Source: RFSX01 sp964567435
GTDB taxonomy: Bacteria; Bacteroidota; Bacteroidia; Chitinophagales; Saprospiraceae
DNA: 64,000 nt
Direction of reading: 5' to 3'
NCBI GenBank assembly: GCA_964567435.1
Contig: CAZMMQ010000008.1
Span: 1 to 64,000, forward strand
Of the stretch, positions 34,159-42,750 are shown one piece after another. Both the position numbers and the translations under genes were made by a program. The notes below the pieces were generated by a model that searched no databases, had not been told where the DNA came from, and saw nothing but the letters and a program-made list of their open reading frames with translations. The first letter of the stretch is position 1. Each line of letters starts with the position of its first letter.

Positions 34159-35586
34159 ATGGATAAAAAAATCATTGTACTTATCGTCATTGTGATGTCT
34201 ATTGCATTACTCGGCATCGCTATCACACAGTTCATTTGGATCAAAGCACAAGTGGATTTGGATGAAAAGAACTTTGATGATAAGGTGACTATGGCCATGA
34301 GTAGTGTTAAGGTGAGACTGACAGAGGACACAGAGGAGCCTCAATTTGTGACTGATTTCTTAAGAAAGAAACAAAAGTCATCCCTGTTTGGCACAGAGTC
34401 TAATGCCCTTTCTAAAATGTTGACCTCCCAAACTAATAAGCTGAATCGGACAATAGAATTAGCAGGAAATATTAAGAATCTCTACCCTGACGATTTGCTA
34501 GAAACCATAAATAAAATCAATCTGGATAGGTATATAAAGGAGGCCTTAATTGATCAATCCATCGATTTAAAATATGATTATGGTGTCTATTCTAACAAGC
34601 AAAGGGATTTTGTAATAAGGAATGGAAAATTTGCAGTTCTAGTACCCAGTGAGAGTAGCTCGGATATTAGAAATGACAAGGGGCTCAATGATTCCAAGCA
34701 TATGGTCCAACTTTTTAATGATAATGACAACTCACCGGGGTTTCTAAAGATATTTTTTCCAGGTCAACGTTCTTGGTTATGGGCAAAGGTGTTTCCATCA
34801 CTGCTAAGTTCCCTTTTGTTTACAAGTTTGATTCTCCTTTGTTTTGCCTATACGGTATTCATTATATTTAGACAGAAGAAGGTCTCTGAGATGAAAACCG
34901 ACTTTATCAACAATATGACCCACGAATTCAAAACGCCAATAGCAACAATTTCCCTTGCTACAGACTCAATCACCAATAACACTGTGATTAAGAGTGAAGA
35001 CAAAATCAAGCGATTTGTAAGCATTATCAAACAGGAGAATAAGCGCATGCTTAATCAGGTAGAAAAGGTTCTACAAATGGCGAGGATAGATAAAGAAGAG
35101 TTTGAGCTGAAATATACAGATGTCAATATCAATGATGTTGTCAGTCAGGCTGCTATCAATAGCCGTCTAAAGATTCAGAAGAGAGATGGGCAATTGTCTG
35201 AAGAGCTCAATGCTTCCTCACCAATTATCAAAGCTGATGTCACACATATATCTAACATCATCAATAATCTCCTCGATAATGCAGAAAAATACTCCAATGA
35301 GAAGCCAAAGATTAATATTCGTACAAAGAGCAACTCAAAAGGCGTTATTGTAGAGATAGAAGACAATGGAATAGGTATGTCCAAAGATTCTTTGAAGCAC
35401 ATTTTCGATAAGTTTTATCGTGTACATACTGGAAATCGACATGATGTGAAGGGTTTTGGACTGGGTTTAAGTTATGTAAAAGCGCTTGTAGAAGCACATA
35501 AGGGTGATATCAAAGTCATATCAGAGCTAGGAAAAGGTTCTATGTTTACTGTTTTTTTCCCTTTTAACCAAACTTTAAGTGGGTAA
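34159..35586 (+). CDS. Two-component sensor histidine kinase
   Basis: I start at the ATG at 34159 (475 aa); an in-frame TTG eight codons upstream seems less likely. Membrane spans at about 5-25 and 217-237 enclose a periplasmic sensor region with no recognisable domain. The kinase core follows: H-box NMTHEFKTPIATISLATDSI with His near 255, N-box IINNLLDNAEKYS, G1 EIEDNGIGMS, F-box FDKFYRVHTG and G2 KGFGLGLSYV. It phosphorylates the response regulator encoded 69 bp downstream. The layout fits RprX-type Bacteroidota kinases; the signal is unknown. Confidence 0.95.
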   Translation: MDKKIIVLIVIVMSIALLGIAITQFIWIKAQVDLDEKNFDDKVTMAMSSVKVRLTEDTEEPQFVTDFLRKKQKSSLFGTESNALSKMLTSQTNKLNRTIELAGNIKNLYPDDLLETINKINLDRYIKEALIDQSIDLKYDYGVYSNKQRDFVIRNGKFAVLVPSESSSDIRNDKGLNDSKHMVQLFNDNDNSPGFLKIFFPGQRSWLWAKVFPSLLSSLLFTSLILLCFAYTVFIIFRQKKVSEMKTDFINNMTHEFKTPIATISLATDSITNNTVIKSEDKIKRFVSIIKQENKRMLNQVEKVLQMARIDKEEFELKYTDVNINDVVSQAAINSRLKIQKRDGQLSEELNASSPIIKADVTHISNIINNLLDNAEKYSNEKPKINIRTKSNSKGVIVEIEDNGIGMSKDSLKHIFDKFYRVHTGNRHDVKGFGLGLSYVKALVEAHKGDIKVISELGKGSMFTVFFPFNQTLSG

Positions 35587-35655
35587 TATGTGTGACTAAA
35601 CAAGAATTTTAACATCTAAATATTGTTAACACCCACTTATTTAATAACAGACAAT

Positions 35656-36387
35656 ATGTCCAACAACGAAAAACGAATTTTACTAGTAGAAGATGACCAA
35701 AACTTTGGAGACGTTCTCCGGTCATATCTAGAAATGCACGAGTACGAAGTAGATCTCGCTCAAGACGGAGAAGAAGGATTATTGAAGTATAATAAGGGAA
35801 ATTATGCGCTTTGCATTCTCGATGTTATGATGCCTAAGAAAGATGGCTTTACATTGGCTAAAGAGATCAGAGAAAAAGATACCGATATCCCTCTTATATT
35901 TTTAACGGCAAAGTCTCTTAAAGAAGATGTCTTAGAAGGATTTAAAATTGGCGCTGATGACTACATAACGAAGCCATTTAACTCTGAAGAACTGTTACTC
36001 AGAGTCCAAGCAATTCTGAGAAGAGCAGGTGGGAAAGAAGATCCGCAAGAAGATGTGAAAGAATTCACTCTTGGTGACTATCACTTCAATTATCCTCTGA
36101 GAATTTTGACCTATAAAAATGCGGAAGGCGAGACGTCCAAAGAGAACCTGTCTCCAAAAGAGGCGCATCTATTGAGATTGTTCTGTATCTATAAAAACAA
36201 TGTCTTAGAAAGATCTGTTGCCTTGACTAAAATTTGGGGAGAAGATAACTACTTCACCGCGAGAAGTATGGATGTCTTTGTAACCAAGCTAAGAAAGTAT
36301 CTCAAGAAAGATGAGAAGTTGGAAATCGTCAATATCCATGGTAATGGTTTCAGACTTATAGACCGGTCAGAAGCGGTTATTGAGTAG
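35656..36387 (+). CDS. OmpR/PhoB-family response regulator
   Basis: I start at the ATG at 35656 (243 aa, MSNNEKRILLVEDDQNFGD) rather than a TTG 11 codons earlier. The receiver domain (1-120) has the acidic pair ED, phosphoacceptor Asp56 in CILDVMMPKKDG, Thr in FLTAKS and Lys in YITKPF. The C-terminal winged helix (about 140-240) contains LSPKEAHLLRLFC and DVFVTKLRKYLKKDEKLEI, then NIHGNGFRL. It is the partner of the kinase just upstream (RprY-like arrangement). A terminator follows 30 bp after the stop. Confidence 0.95.
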   Translation: MSNNEKRILLVEDDQNFGDVLRSYLEMHEYEVDLAQDGEEGLLKYNKGNYALCILDVMMPKKDGFTLAKEIREKDTDIPLIFLTAKSLKEDVLEGFKIGADDYITKPFNSEELLLRVQAILRRAGGKEDPQEDVKEFTLGDYHFNYPLRILTYKNAEGETSKENLSPKEAHLLRLFCIYKNNVLERSVALTKIWGEDNYFTARSMDVFVTKLRKYLKKDEKLEIVNIHGNGFRLIDRSEAVIE

Positions 36388-36416
36388 TTGAAACAACATT
36401 AAATACGATATATAGA

Positions 36417-36449
36417 GCAGGCGACCTCACGGAGGTGACCTGCTTTTTT
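36417..36449 (+). terminator. Rho-independent terminator after response regulator
   Basis: Hairpin GCAGG-cg-ACCT / AGGT-ga-CCTGC with a 5-nt loop, followed by six T residues. It separates the two-component genes from the DsbA-like gene. Confidence 0.8.
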
Positions 36450-36473
36450 GTTATAATTGGCTAACATATTCTG

Positions 36474-37145
36474 ATGAGAAACGCAAGTATAATTTTCTTA
36501 CTTCTAATATCCTTATCCATGACTGGACAATCTAATACAAAAATTATTTACGTGGGAGACCCGATGTGTTCGTGGTGCTATGGGTTGACAGATGAGTTGG
36601 CTTCAGTCATCGATCACTTCGAAAAATCGGTGGATGTCGAATTTGTAATGGGTGGGCTAAGACCATATTACAATGTATCTATGGTCAAGATGAAGGATTT
36701 CCTGGCAGATCATTGGCATCATGTCCACGAAGCATCAGGACAGGAGTTTTCTTATGGCATCCTCGATAGAACTGACCTCAACTATGATACAGAGCCACCT
36801 TGTCGTGCTGTGGTTGCTTATAGGATGCTTGGTGGAGATGAAATTGCAAGATTCTTCGCTAATACCCAACGTGCCTTTTACTATGACAACAAAGACATGA
36901 ACGATATAGCCACTTATCTTCCATTATTGAATGGTAGTGGGATCTCTGCAACAGATTTTTCTGTTGCTTTTGCGTCTCATGATATGAAAGAGAACGTTAG
37001 AAGAGATTTTGAGCGGGCAGCAGAAATGGGTGTATCCTCTTTTCCGACTATTCTAATTGAGAAGGATGGTAATGCAAAAATTATCATTCGTGGATTTGCC
37101 TCTGCTGAACAAATCATTTCAAAAATTGAAAAAGCCCTTGAATAA
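36474..37145 (+). CDS. DsbA-family thioredoxin-fold protein
   Basis: The 223-residue product has a signal peptide (IIFLLLISLSMTGQS) and a DsbA/FrnE-like fold: YVGDPMCSWCYGLTDELASV with a CSWC redox pair near residue 31, helical insert around 85-165, and the cis-Pro loop SSFPTILI near 197. Proteins of this group act as disulfide oxidoreductases or isomerases; FrnE-type members are otherwise cytoplasmic, whereas this one is exported. The gene is flanked by a terminator on its 5' side and stands alone. Confidence 0.88.
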   Translation: MRNASIIFLLLISLSMTGQSNTKIIYVGDPMCSWCYGLTDELASVIDHFEKSVDVEFVMGGLRPYYNVSMVKMKDFLADHWHHVHEASGQEFSYGILDRTDLNYDTEPPCRAVVAYRMLGGDEIARFFANTQRAFYYDNKDMNDIATYLPLLNGSGISATDFSVAFASHDMKENVRRDFERAAEMGVSSFPTILIEKDGNAKIIIRGFASAEQIISKIEKALE

Positions 37146-37252
37146 GGAATAATAATTAAATCCCAAAAGACAATTTGTAAGAAGAGTTATTTAAACTAAA
37201 TCCATTTGTCTGCTATCGGCAAACAATAGTAGATATGAAAGGGTTACTAGTC

Positions 37253-37260
37253 TATTTTTG
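37253..37260 (+). promoter_or_regulatory. Possible -7 promoter box (TATTTTTG) for the HtrA gene
   Basis: TATTTTTG fits TAnnTTTG but lies 128 bp before the ATG at 37389 and lacks a -33 TTG at the usual distance. It would give a leader of about 120 nt. Confidence 0.25.
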
Positions 37261-37388
37261 ACATTTTGTACTTGACATAATCTCATTTTTAGGGGGCTGT
37301 TAATGTCCTGTTAAACAAAGACTTAGCAATAACTTAACTTGAGAATTGAAAGTTTTGATTTGCACTAGGAACTACCAAACCACAACAG

Positions 37389-38558
37389 ATGAAACATACC
37401 TTATCAATGATATTTGCGGGACTGATCGGCGGCATGGTTGCTATCTATGTAACATCGGTAAATCAAGCTCAAACAATAACTCAAATATCCGAAGAACCTA
37501 CTTTTGTGCGAACAGCAAACGAAAGTCCAAGTACAGTGGTTGCAGGATTTGACTTTGTAGTTGCATCAGAAAAGGTCACACCTGCGGTGGTTCATATAGA
37601 AGCTTCTCAAAGCAAAGCACTCACACAACAACAATCCCAAGAAAATAACAGAAAAAGAAATTCTCCCTTTGATTTCTTCGACTTTGATATAGATGATTTT
37701 TTTGGACCTCAGTTTTATGGACCAAAAAACGGTACTGGTTCTGGTGTCATTATATCTGCTGATGGGTATATCGTGACTAACGACCATGTTGTAGGATTTG
37801 CAGATGAAATCAAAGTTTCATTATCAGATAAGAGAGAATTTATTGCAGAAAAAGTGGGCACAGATCCAAGTACAGATTTGGCTTTGCTAAAGATAAATGC
37901 GACCAACCTTGACTTTGTGGCAATTGCCGATTCAGATGAGGTCAAAGTTGGCCAATGGGTCGCTGCTATTGGCAATCCTTTCAGTTATCTAAAGTCTACT
38001 GTAACGGCAGGGATTGTATCTGCTAAGGGTAGAGATATCGATATTATAAAAGGAGAAAAGACAATAGAAGAATTCATTCAGACAGATGCCGCCATCAATC
38101 CAGGTAATAGCGGTGGTGCCTTAGTGAACCACCAAGGTAACTTGATTGGGATTAACACAGCTATTGCGACACCGACAGGCGTATTTGCGGGTTACTCGTT
38201 TGCTATCCCTTCTAATTTGGTAATGAGAATCGTGGATGATATCAAAGAGAATGGAGACATTAGGAGAGCCAGATTGGGTGTAGCTGGAGATACCGTAGAT
38301 GAGGAATTGGTGTCGGAGCAAAATCTAAATGTGACCAAGGGATTCTTTATTGCCGAACTAGAACCTGGAAGTGCCGCTCAGTTATCTGGGTTATTACCAG
38401 GAGACGTCATTATCGGCGCTAATGGTCAGCAGATCGATAATTTTGACGATTTATCTCAGGTGATGGAATTTGCTAAAGTGGGTGATGTTGTGAATGTTAA
38501 GGTCCAAAGAAAGAAAAAACAATTAGACTTCGACCTGAAGCTCAGGAAGGGTCTTTAA
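37389..38558 (+). CDS. HtrA/DegQ-family periplasmic serine protease
   Basis: The 389-residue protein has an N-terminal signal or anchor (SMIFAGLIGGMVAIYVTS) and a trypsin-like domain with an intact triad: His near 132 (VTNDHVVGF), Asp near 162 (STDLALLKI), Ser near 239 (NPGNSGGALV). A single PDZ domain follows at about 288-380 (GFFIAELEPGSAAQLSGLLP, GDVIIGANGQQIDNFDDL). DegP/DegQ usually have two PDZ domains; one is common in DegS and in Bacteroidota Do-like proteases. It degrades misfolded envelope proteins. It ends in a strong terminator. Confidence 0.94.
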   Translation: MKHTLSMIFAGLIGGMVAIYVTSVNQAQTITQISEEPTFVRTANESPSTVVAGFDFVVASEKVTPAVVHIEASQSKALTQQQSQENNRKRNSPFDFFDFDIDDFFGPQFYGPKNGTGSGVIISADGYIVTNDHVVGFADEIKVSLSDKREFIAEKVGTDPSTDLALLKINATNLDFVAIADSDEVKVGQWVAAIGNPFSYLKSTVTAGIVSAKGRDIDIIKGEKTIEEFIQTDAAINPGNSGGALVNHQGNLIGINTAIATPTGVFAGYSFAIPSNLVMRIVDDIKENGDIRRARLGVAGDTVDEELVSEQNLNVTKGFFIAELEPGSAAQLSGLLPGDVIIGANGQQIDNFDDLSQVMEFAKVGDVVNVKVQRKKKQLDFDLKLRKGL

Positions 38559-38589
38559 GATAAAGTTGGTTTTTCGTTTTGTTTTGAGA

Positions 38590-38625
38590 CGTCTGCCTTT
38601 CCCAAAGGCAGGCGTTTTCTTTTTT
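38590..38625 (+). terminator. Rho-independent terminator after HtrA gene
   Basis: An 11-bp stem (CGTCTGCCTTT / AAAGGCAGGCG, one G-T pair) with a 3-nt loop, followed by a T-rich tract. Confidence 0.9.
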
Positions 38626-38657
38626 AGCTCTAAGAGATTTTTTATCTTAGAATCAAT

Positions 38658-39365
38658 ATGACTTCCATTCTCTCAAAAATTTACAACAATCTCTTAGATC
38701 TCGTCTATCCACGTGTCTGTCTTGGCTGTGAATCTGAACTCCTCATGAATGCCGCGAATTTATTTTGTCTCAATTGTCACAGTATGGTTCAGCGCACTGA
38801 CCACTTTCAAAAACAAAACAATGATCTGATTAATAGACTGGGACTTAGAGTCAATATAACTTTTGGCGCAGCGCTATTTACTTTTATAAAGCAAGGCCGA
38901 GTACGTCAACTAATCCATGCCCTGAAATACAATCAACGGTACGATATTGGAGAAAAGTTAGGAGAAGCCCTTGGTATGGCACTGCTTGATTGTTCTTTCT
39001 ACCGTGGTGCTGATCTACTTCTGCCCATTCCAATACACAAGAACAAGAAAGCAAAGAGGGGCTATAATCAAAGTGTAGCCATAGCAGAAGGTGTTTCCGC
39101 GATTTCTGGTATACCCATAGGCAAAAACATCCTTGTCAAACCTATTGAAATTAATTCTCAGACCAGAAAGAATAGAGAAGATCGATTCGATAATGTGCTT
39201 GACACCTTTGTCCTTAAGCAACCAAATAAACTCTCCGGAAAACGTGTTATGATAATCGACGATGTACTTACAACTGGTGCAACCATTGAAGCTGCATATA
39301 CCAAGTTAAAAAATGTCCCTAATATTGAATTACAATTAGGATTAATCGCCCTTGCAGATGAATAA
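38658..39365 (+). CDS. comF: ComF-family phosphoribosyltransferase-like protein
   Basis: This 235-residue protein has an N-terminal zinc ribbon (CLGCESELL and FCLNCHSM) and a type I phosphoribosyltransferase fold with the PRPP loop GKRVMIIDDVLTTGATIEAA near residue 195 and the family segment HALKYNQRYDIGEKLGE. ComF/GntX proteins take part in DNA uptake or related processes. The following DinB-like gene starts inside it (8-bp overlap), so the two are translationally coupled. Confidence 0.92.
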   Translation: MTSILSKIYNNLLDLVYPRVCLGCESELLMNAANLFCLNCHSMVQRTDHFQKQNNDLINRLGLRVNITFGAALFTFIKQGRVRQLIHALKYNQRYDIGEKLGEALGMALLDCSFYRGADLLLPIPIHKNKKAKRGYNQSVAIAEGVSAISGIPIGKNILVKPIEINSQTRKNREDRFDNVLDTFVLKQPNKLSGKRVMIIDDVLTTGATIEAAYTKLKNVPNIELQLGLIALADE

Positions 39366-39867
39366 TAAACTTATACAAATTATCAAATCAGAATATCAGG
39401 TTCGTGTCATAGATGAATGTCTAGTTCGAATCAAGCAATGTCTCAATACACTTAATAGTGGAGAGATTTGGCTTCGTCAAAACCCAAACACTAATTCTGT
39501 TGGCAATCTTGTTCTACACCTCAGTGGCAACATAAGGCAGTATATAATCTCTGGAGTAGGAGGAGCAGAGGATACACGAATACGTGATATGGAATTTGAA
39601 ACATCTAGAAATGAAACCAGGGCCTTTCTTATTGATTTGTTAGATCAGACATTGGTGGAATCCAATACGGTTGTACAGACTCTATCAGATGTAGAGTTTA
39701 TACAAGAGGTAACCATTCAAGGATTCGAGCACACCAGGCTCAGTGCCATCATACATGTAATAGAACATCTATCTTACCACACTGGACAGATTACTTACTT
39801 TACGAAGTTTATTAAAGATATTGATACCGCTTATTATGGTGGACTAGACCTGAATGTGACTTCTTAG
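39358..39867 (+). CDS. DinB-like (DUF1572) protein
   Basis: I start at the ATG at 39358 (169 aa), within the end of comF. The protein is a four-helix DinB-type fold: NSVGNLVLHLSGNIRQYIIS with the first metal-ligand His, and VIEHLSYHTGQITYFTKFI with the second and third His. The family includes putative metal-dependent thiol transferases of unknown substrate. It converges with murA, and the two stop codons overlap by four bases. Confidence 0.85.
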   Translation: MNNKLIQIIKSEYQVRVIDECLVRIKQCLNTLNSGEIWLRQNPNTNSVGNLVLHLSGNIRQYIISGVGGAEDTRIRDMEFETSRNETRAFLIDLLDQTLVESNTVVQTLSDVEFIQEVTIQGFEHTRLSAIIHVIEHLSYHTGQITYFTKFIKDIDTAYYGGLDLNVTS

Positions 39868-41180
39868 GTTGTGATCCTTTGAATGTTCGCCCCTAAGGCG
39901 TTAAGTCTTGTGTCTATATTTTCATAACCTCTATCTATCTGCTGGATGTTTTCTATGGTGCTCGTCCCATTGGCAGAGAGGGCAGCAATCAGCAGTGATA
40001 CACCCGCTCTAATATCTGGAGAACTCATCCTAATGGCTCTTAACTGACTTTGACGATCCAGGCCTATAACGGTTGCTCTGTGTGGGTCGCAAAGGATTAT
40101 CTGTGCCCCCATATCAATCAGTTTGTCCACAAAGAATAATCTACTCTCAAACATTTTTTGATGGATAAGTACACTCCCTTTAGCTTGTATGGCTGTCACC
40201 AAAAGTATACTAAGTAGATCCGGTGTAAACCCTGGCCAAGGTGCATCATATACCGTCAGTATAGATCCATCTATGAAGTTTTGTATTTCATAGTGCTTTT
40301 GCTTAGGTATAATGATGTTGTCATCTTTGAAACTCATCTTGATGCCTAACTTTTGGAAGGTAGCAGGTATGATGCCTAGCATATCAAGTTTGACATTTTT
40401 TATAGTGATGCCTGACCCAGTAATAGCAGCAAGACCTATCAGACTACCGATTTCAATCATGTCTGGCAATATTCTGTGTGTGGTCCCCTTTAGAGTCCTC
40501 ACGCCTTTTATAACCAGCCTGTTAGATCCAATGCCTTCAATCTTGGCACCCATCTTCGATAACATTTTACATAGCTGTTGTAAATAAGGCTCACAGGCTG
40601 CATTGTATATCGTGGTCGTGCCTTTGGTAAGTACCGCTGCCATGACCATATTTGCTGTTCCCGTTACTGATATCTCTTCCATGTGGACATAGGTGCCTTT
40701 AAGATTTTTACCTTCCAGAAAAAACTCATCCTTCTTCTCCTTGTACTTAAATTTTGCACCTAACGAGATAAAGCCATGAAAATGTGTATCCAATCTTCTT
40801 CGTCCTATCTTGTCTCCACCCGGTTTAGGTAAATACGCTTTTCCAAATCTTGCCAATAGAGGCCCCATGAGCATAACTGAGCCTCTAATTTTCTTTGCTT
40901 CATTGAGATAATCCTTAGAAGCGAAATACTTCAAATCTATATCCTTGGCTTCAAAACTGTACTTGTTCTTATTTATGCGTTTGACATTAACTCCTAAGCC
41001 TTTCAACAATGAGATTAATCGCTGTACATCCAATATATCTGGTATGTTTGAAATCGTCATTCTATCCTTGGTTAATAGAACCGCAGAAAGAATTTGGAGT
41101 GCTTCATTCTTAGCACCTTGAGGAGTGATTTCTCCAGATAATTTGGCATTTCCTTTTACTAAAAAAGCTTCGTTAGACAT
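39864..41180 (-). CDS. murA: UDP-N-acetylglucosamine 1-carboxyvinyltransferase (MurA), Asp-type
   Basis: The 438-residue protein catalyses the first committed step of peptidoglycan synthesis. Seen: GAKNEALQILSAVLL (Lys of the active site), KIRGSVMLMGPLLARFG, DAPWPGFTPDLLSILLV with the catalytic Asp, and the RGYENIDTRLNALGA end. The loop that carries the reactive Cys115 in E. coli reads LPKPGGDKIGRRRLD, with Asp in the Cys position. Asp variants are active but not alkylated by fosfomycin. It is a single gene with a possible promoter box 34 bp upstream. Confidence 0.97.
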   Translation of the reverse strand: MSNEAFLVKGNAKLSGEITPQGAKNEALQILSAVLLTKDRMTISNIPDILDVQRLISLLKGLGVNVKRINKNKYSFEAKDIDLKYFASKDYLNEAKKIRGSVMLMGPLLARFGKAYLPKPGGDKIGRRRLDTHFHGFISLGAKFKYKEKKDEFFLEGKNLKGTYVHMEEISVTGTANMVMAAVLTKGTTTIYNAACEPYLQQLCKMLSKMGAKIEGIGSNRLVIKGVRTLKGTTHRILPDMIEIGSLIGLAAITGSGITIKNVKLDMLGIIPATFQKLGIKMSFKDDNIIIPKQKHYEIQNFIDGSILTVYDAPWPGFTPDLLSILLVTAIQAKGSVLIHQKMFESRLFFVDKLIDMGAQIILCDPHRATVIGLDRQSQLRAIRMSSPDIRAGVSLLIAALSANGTSTIENIQQIDRGYENIDTRLNALGANIQRITT

Positions 41181-41213
41181 GGGTATTACCTATTTAGGTT
41201 ATTTTATAGGAGT

Positions 41214-41221
41214 CAAAATTA
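41214..41221 (-). promoter_or_regulatory. Bacteroidota -7 promoter box (TAATTTTG) for murA
   Basis: Minus-strand TAATTTTG fits TAnnTTTG, 34 bp before the murA ATG. No -33 TTG at normal distance. Confidence 0.35.
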
Positions 41222-41337
41222 ATCTATTATATGATGATAAATTAATATATGTTCTTTTATCTCCTTGTATTAACGCCAATTGATATATCCTCGTCACAAC
41301 ACATTTTGTAGTATTGTTATCTTAGGCTTAGAGTATT

Positions 41338-42024
41338 ATGAAGAACTATTATGCGTTACTAGGTGTGGAAAGAAAGGCCACGCCGTTAGAGATAAAAAAG
41401 AACTATCGAAAACTTGCTGTCAAATATCATCCGGATAAAAGCAGTGATCCTGATGCACCTTCAAAGTTTATTAGAATAACTGAAGCCTATGATGTACTCA
41501 GCAATAAAAAAAAGAGAGCAGAATACGACTTATATACCTGGGAAAGTCTCCGTCGACAAAAAGAATCTCAAGAAGCATTCGCTACCGTCGTACCACCTCG
41601 TGAGAGTACACGAATGCGTCGAAACAAAGCGCAGAAAAAAAGAAGTTTTATCTATCATAATACGAGCAATCAGTGGCAAAAATCTTGGCTGTTGATTAAG
41701 GAAAGTATGTATGTGATTTCAAGATATTATCTATACATATTAGGTACAACACTACTACTAGTAATATTGAACTCCTTGGTAGCTGAAATTGGTTCGGCTT
41801 TTGGTAACGGCATTGTATCTGGAATAATGGTAGGACTGTTTTTAGTGGCCGCTTTTTTTGGCATCGTAAAGATCTTACAGTTGTTCTTTGCTGATATTAC
41901 TAAAGACATTGAAGCGATGTCTGTTTTCTATAAAATGACTATACAAAAAGCAGGAATTCTTATTAGCGTCATCTTGGCTATGGTCCTAGCCATCTATACC
42001 ACTATGATTAGGATATCATTTTAA
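41338..42024 (+). CDS. Membrane-anchored J-domain protein
   Basis: The 228-residue protein starts with a J domain (1-65: YYALLGVERKATPLEIKKNY, HPD in KYHPDKSSDPDA, DVLSNKKKRAEYD). A basic linker (about 75-110) and three hydrophobic spans follow (about 128-150, 155-180, 200-222). It lacks the Gly/Phe and zinc regions of DnaJ, so it is a class III co-chaperone recruiting DnaK to the inner membrane. It is divergent from murA and stands alone; client unknown. Confidence 0.88.
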   Translation: MKNYYALLGVERKATPLEIKKNYRKLAVKYHPDKSSDPDAPSKFIRITEAYDVLSNKKKRAEYDLYTWESLRRQKESQEAFATVVPPRESTRMRRNKAQKKRSFIYHNTSNQWQKSWLLIKESMYVISRYYLYILGTTLLLVILNSLVAEIGSAFGNGIVSGIMVGLFLVAAFFGIVKILQLFFADITKDIEAMSVFYKMTIQKAGILISVILAMVLAIYTTMIRISF

Positions 42025-42055
42025 AATCCTAAATATTTAATAGTAACGTCTAGGT

Positions 42056-42712
42056 CTACCTTCTGCCCCTTCTCTTATTATTATTCCTACCTCTGTTGTT
42101 TCTACCGCCACTTCTCTGATTCTGAGGTCGTCGTTTTGAATGTCTTACGGCCTTAGAAAGTGTATCAAGAGAGGCATTTTCGCTCAACACCAATTGTCCT
42201 TTGGACATCGACTTTAGGTCTTCCAGAACTATCTCGTCACTGACATAGTGTTCTTTATTCCAGTTCTTATAAGCCATTTTCATAAAGCCAGCAATCGTCT
42301 CAACGAAACCATCCTTGATCGGACCATCCTCCATCAGTATGGCTTTTTCTATCAATGATTTTACGTTATGACCATAATGTCTGAATCGACTATCAAAGGT
42401 TGGATAATCTACTTTGGCTGAACTTTCCACGACTGCTTCTGGCTCTACAACTAAACCATCTGGTGCCTTAACATCGATTTCGAATCCCGCAATGCGGAAA
42501 AAGTGTTTCCACAATCTGTTACGGTATTCTTGAACGTTCTTGTTCTGAGGATTCATCTGGTGCATCAGATTGACTACCTGCTCGGCAAATTGTTGCCGTT
42601 CCTTATCATCCTTTATTGTCTTGCAGTACTTAATTAATCCCTGCACATGTCTACCATGCTCTGGAATAATTAGGTTTTCTGATTGTGAATTATACTCTAT
42701 ATCTAATGCCAT
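42056..42712 (-). CDS. DUF4290 protein with Arg/Gly-rich tail
   Basis: This 218-residue protein matches the Bacteroidota family DUF4290 (ALDIEYNSQSENLIIPEHGR, LIKYCKTIKDDKERQ, MNPQNKNVQEYRNRLWKHFF). The function is unknown. The last 25 residues are highly basic, rich in Asn, Arg and Gly (GGRNNRGRNNNKRRGRR), like RNA-binding tails. It is the last gene of the operon GT5-like/DUF4270/glmS/DUF4290, 38 bp after glmS. Confidence 0.88.
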   Translation of the reverse strand: MALDIEYNSQSENLIIPEHGRHVQGLIKYCKTIKDDKERQQFAEQVVNLMHQMNPQNKNVQEYRNRLWKHFFRIAGFEIDVKAPDGLVVEPEAVVESSAKVDYPTFDSRFRHYGHNVKSLIEKAILMEDGPIKDGFVETIAGFMKMAYKNWNKEHYVSDEIVLEDLKSMSKGQLVLSENASLDTLSKAVRHSKRRPQNQRSGGRNNRGRNNNKRRGRR

Positions 42713-42750
42713 AACCTCTTGTTTCTTCTTTTTGTTTTTCTCTAATTATG

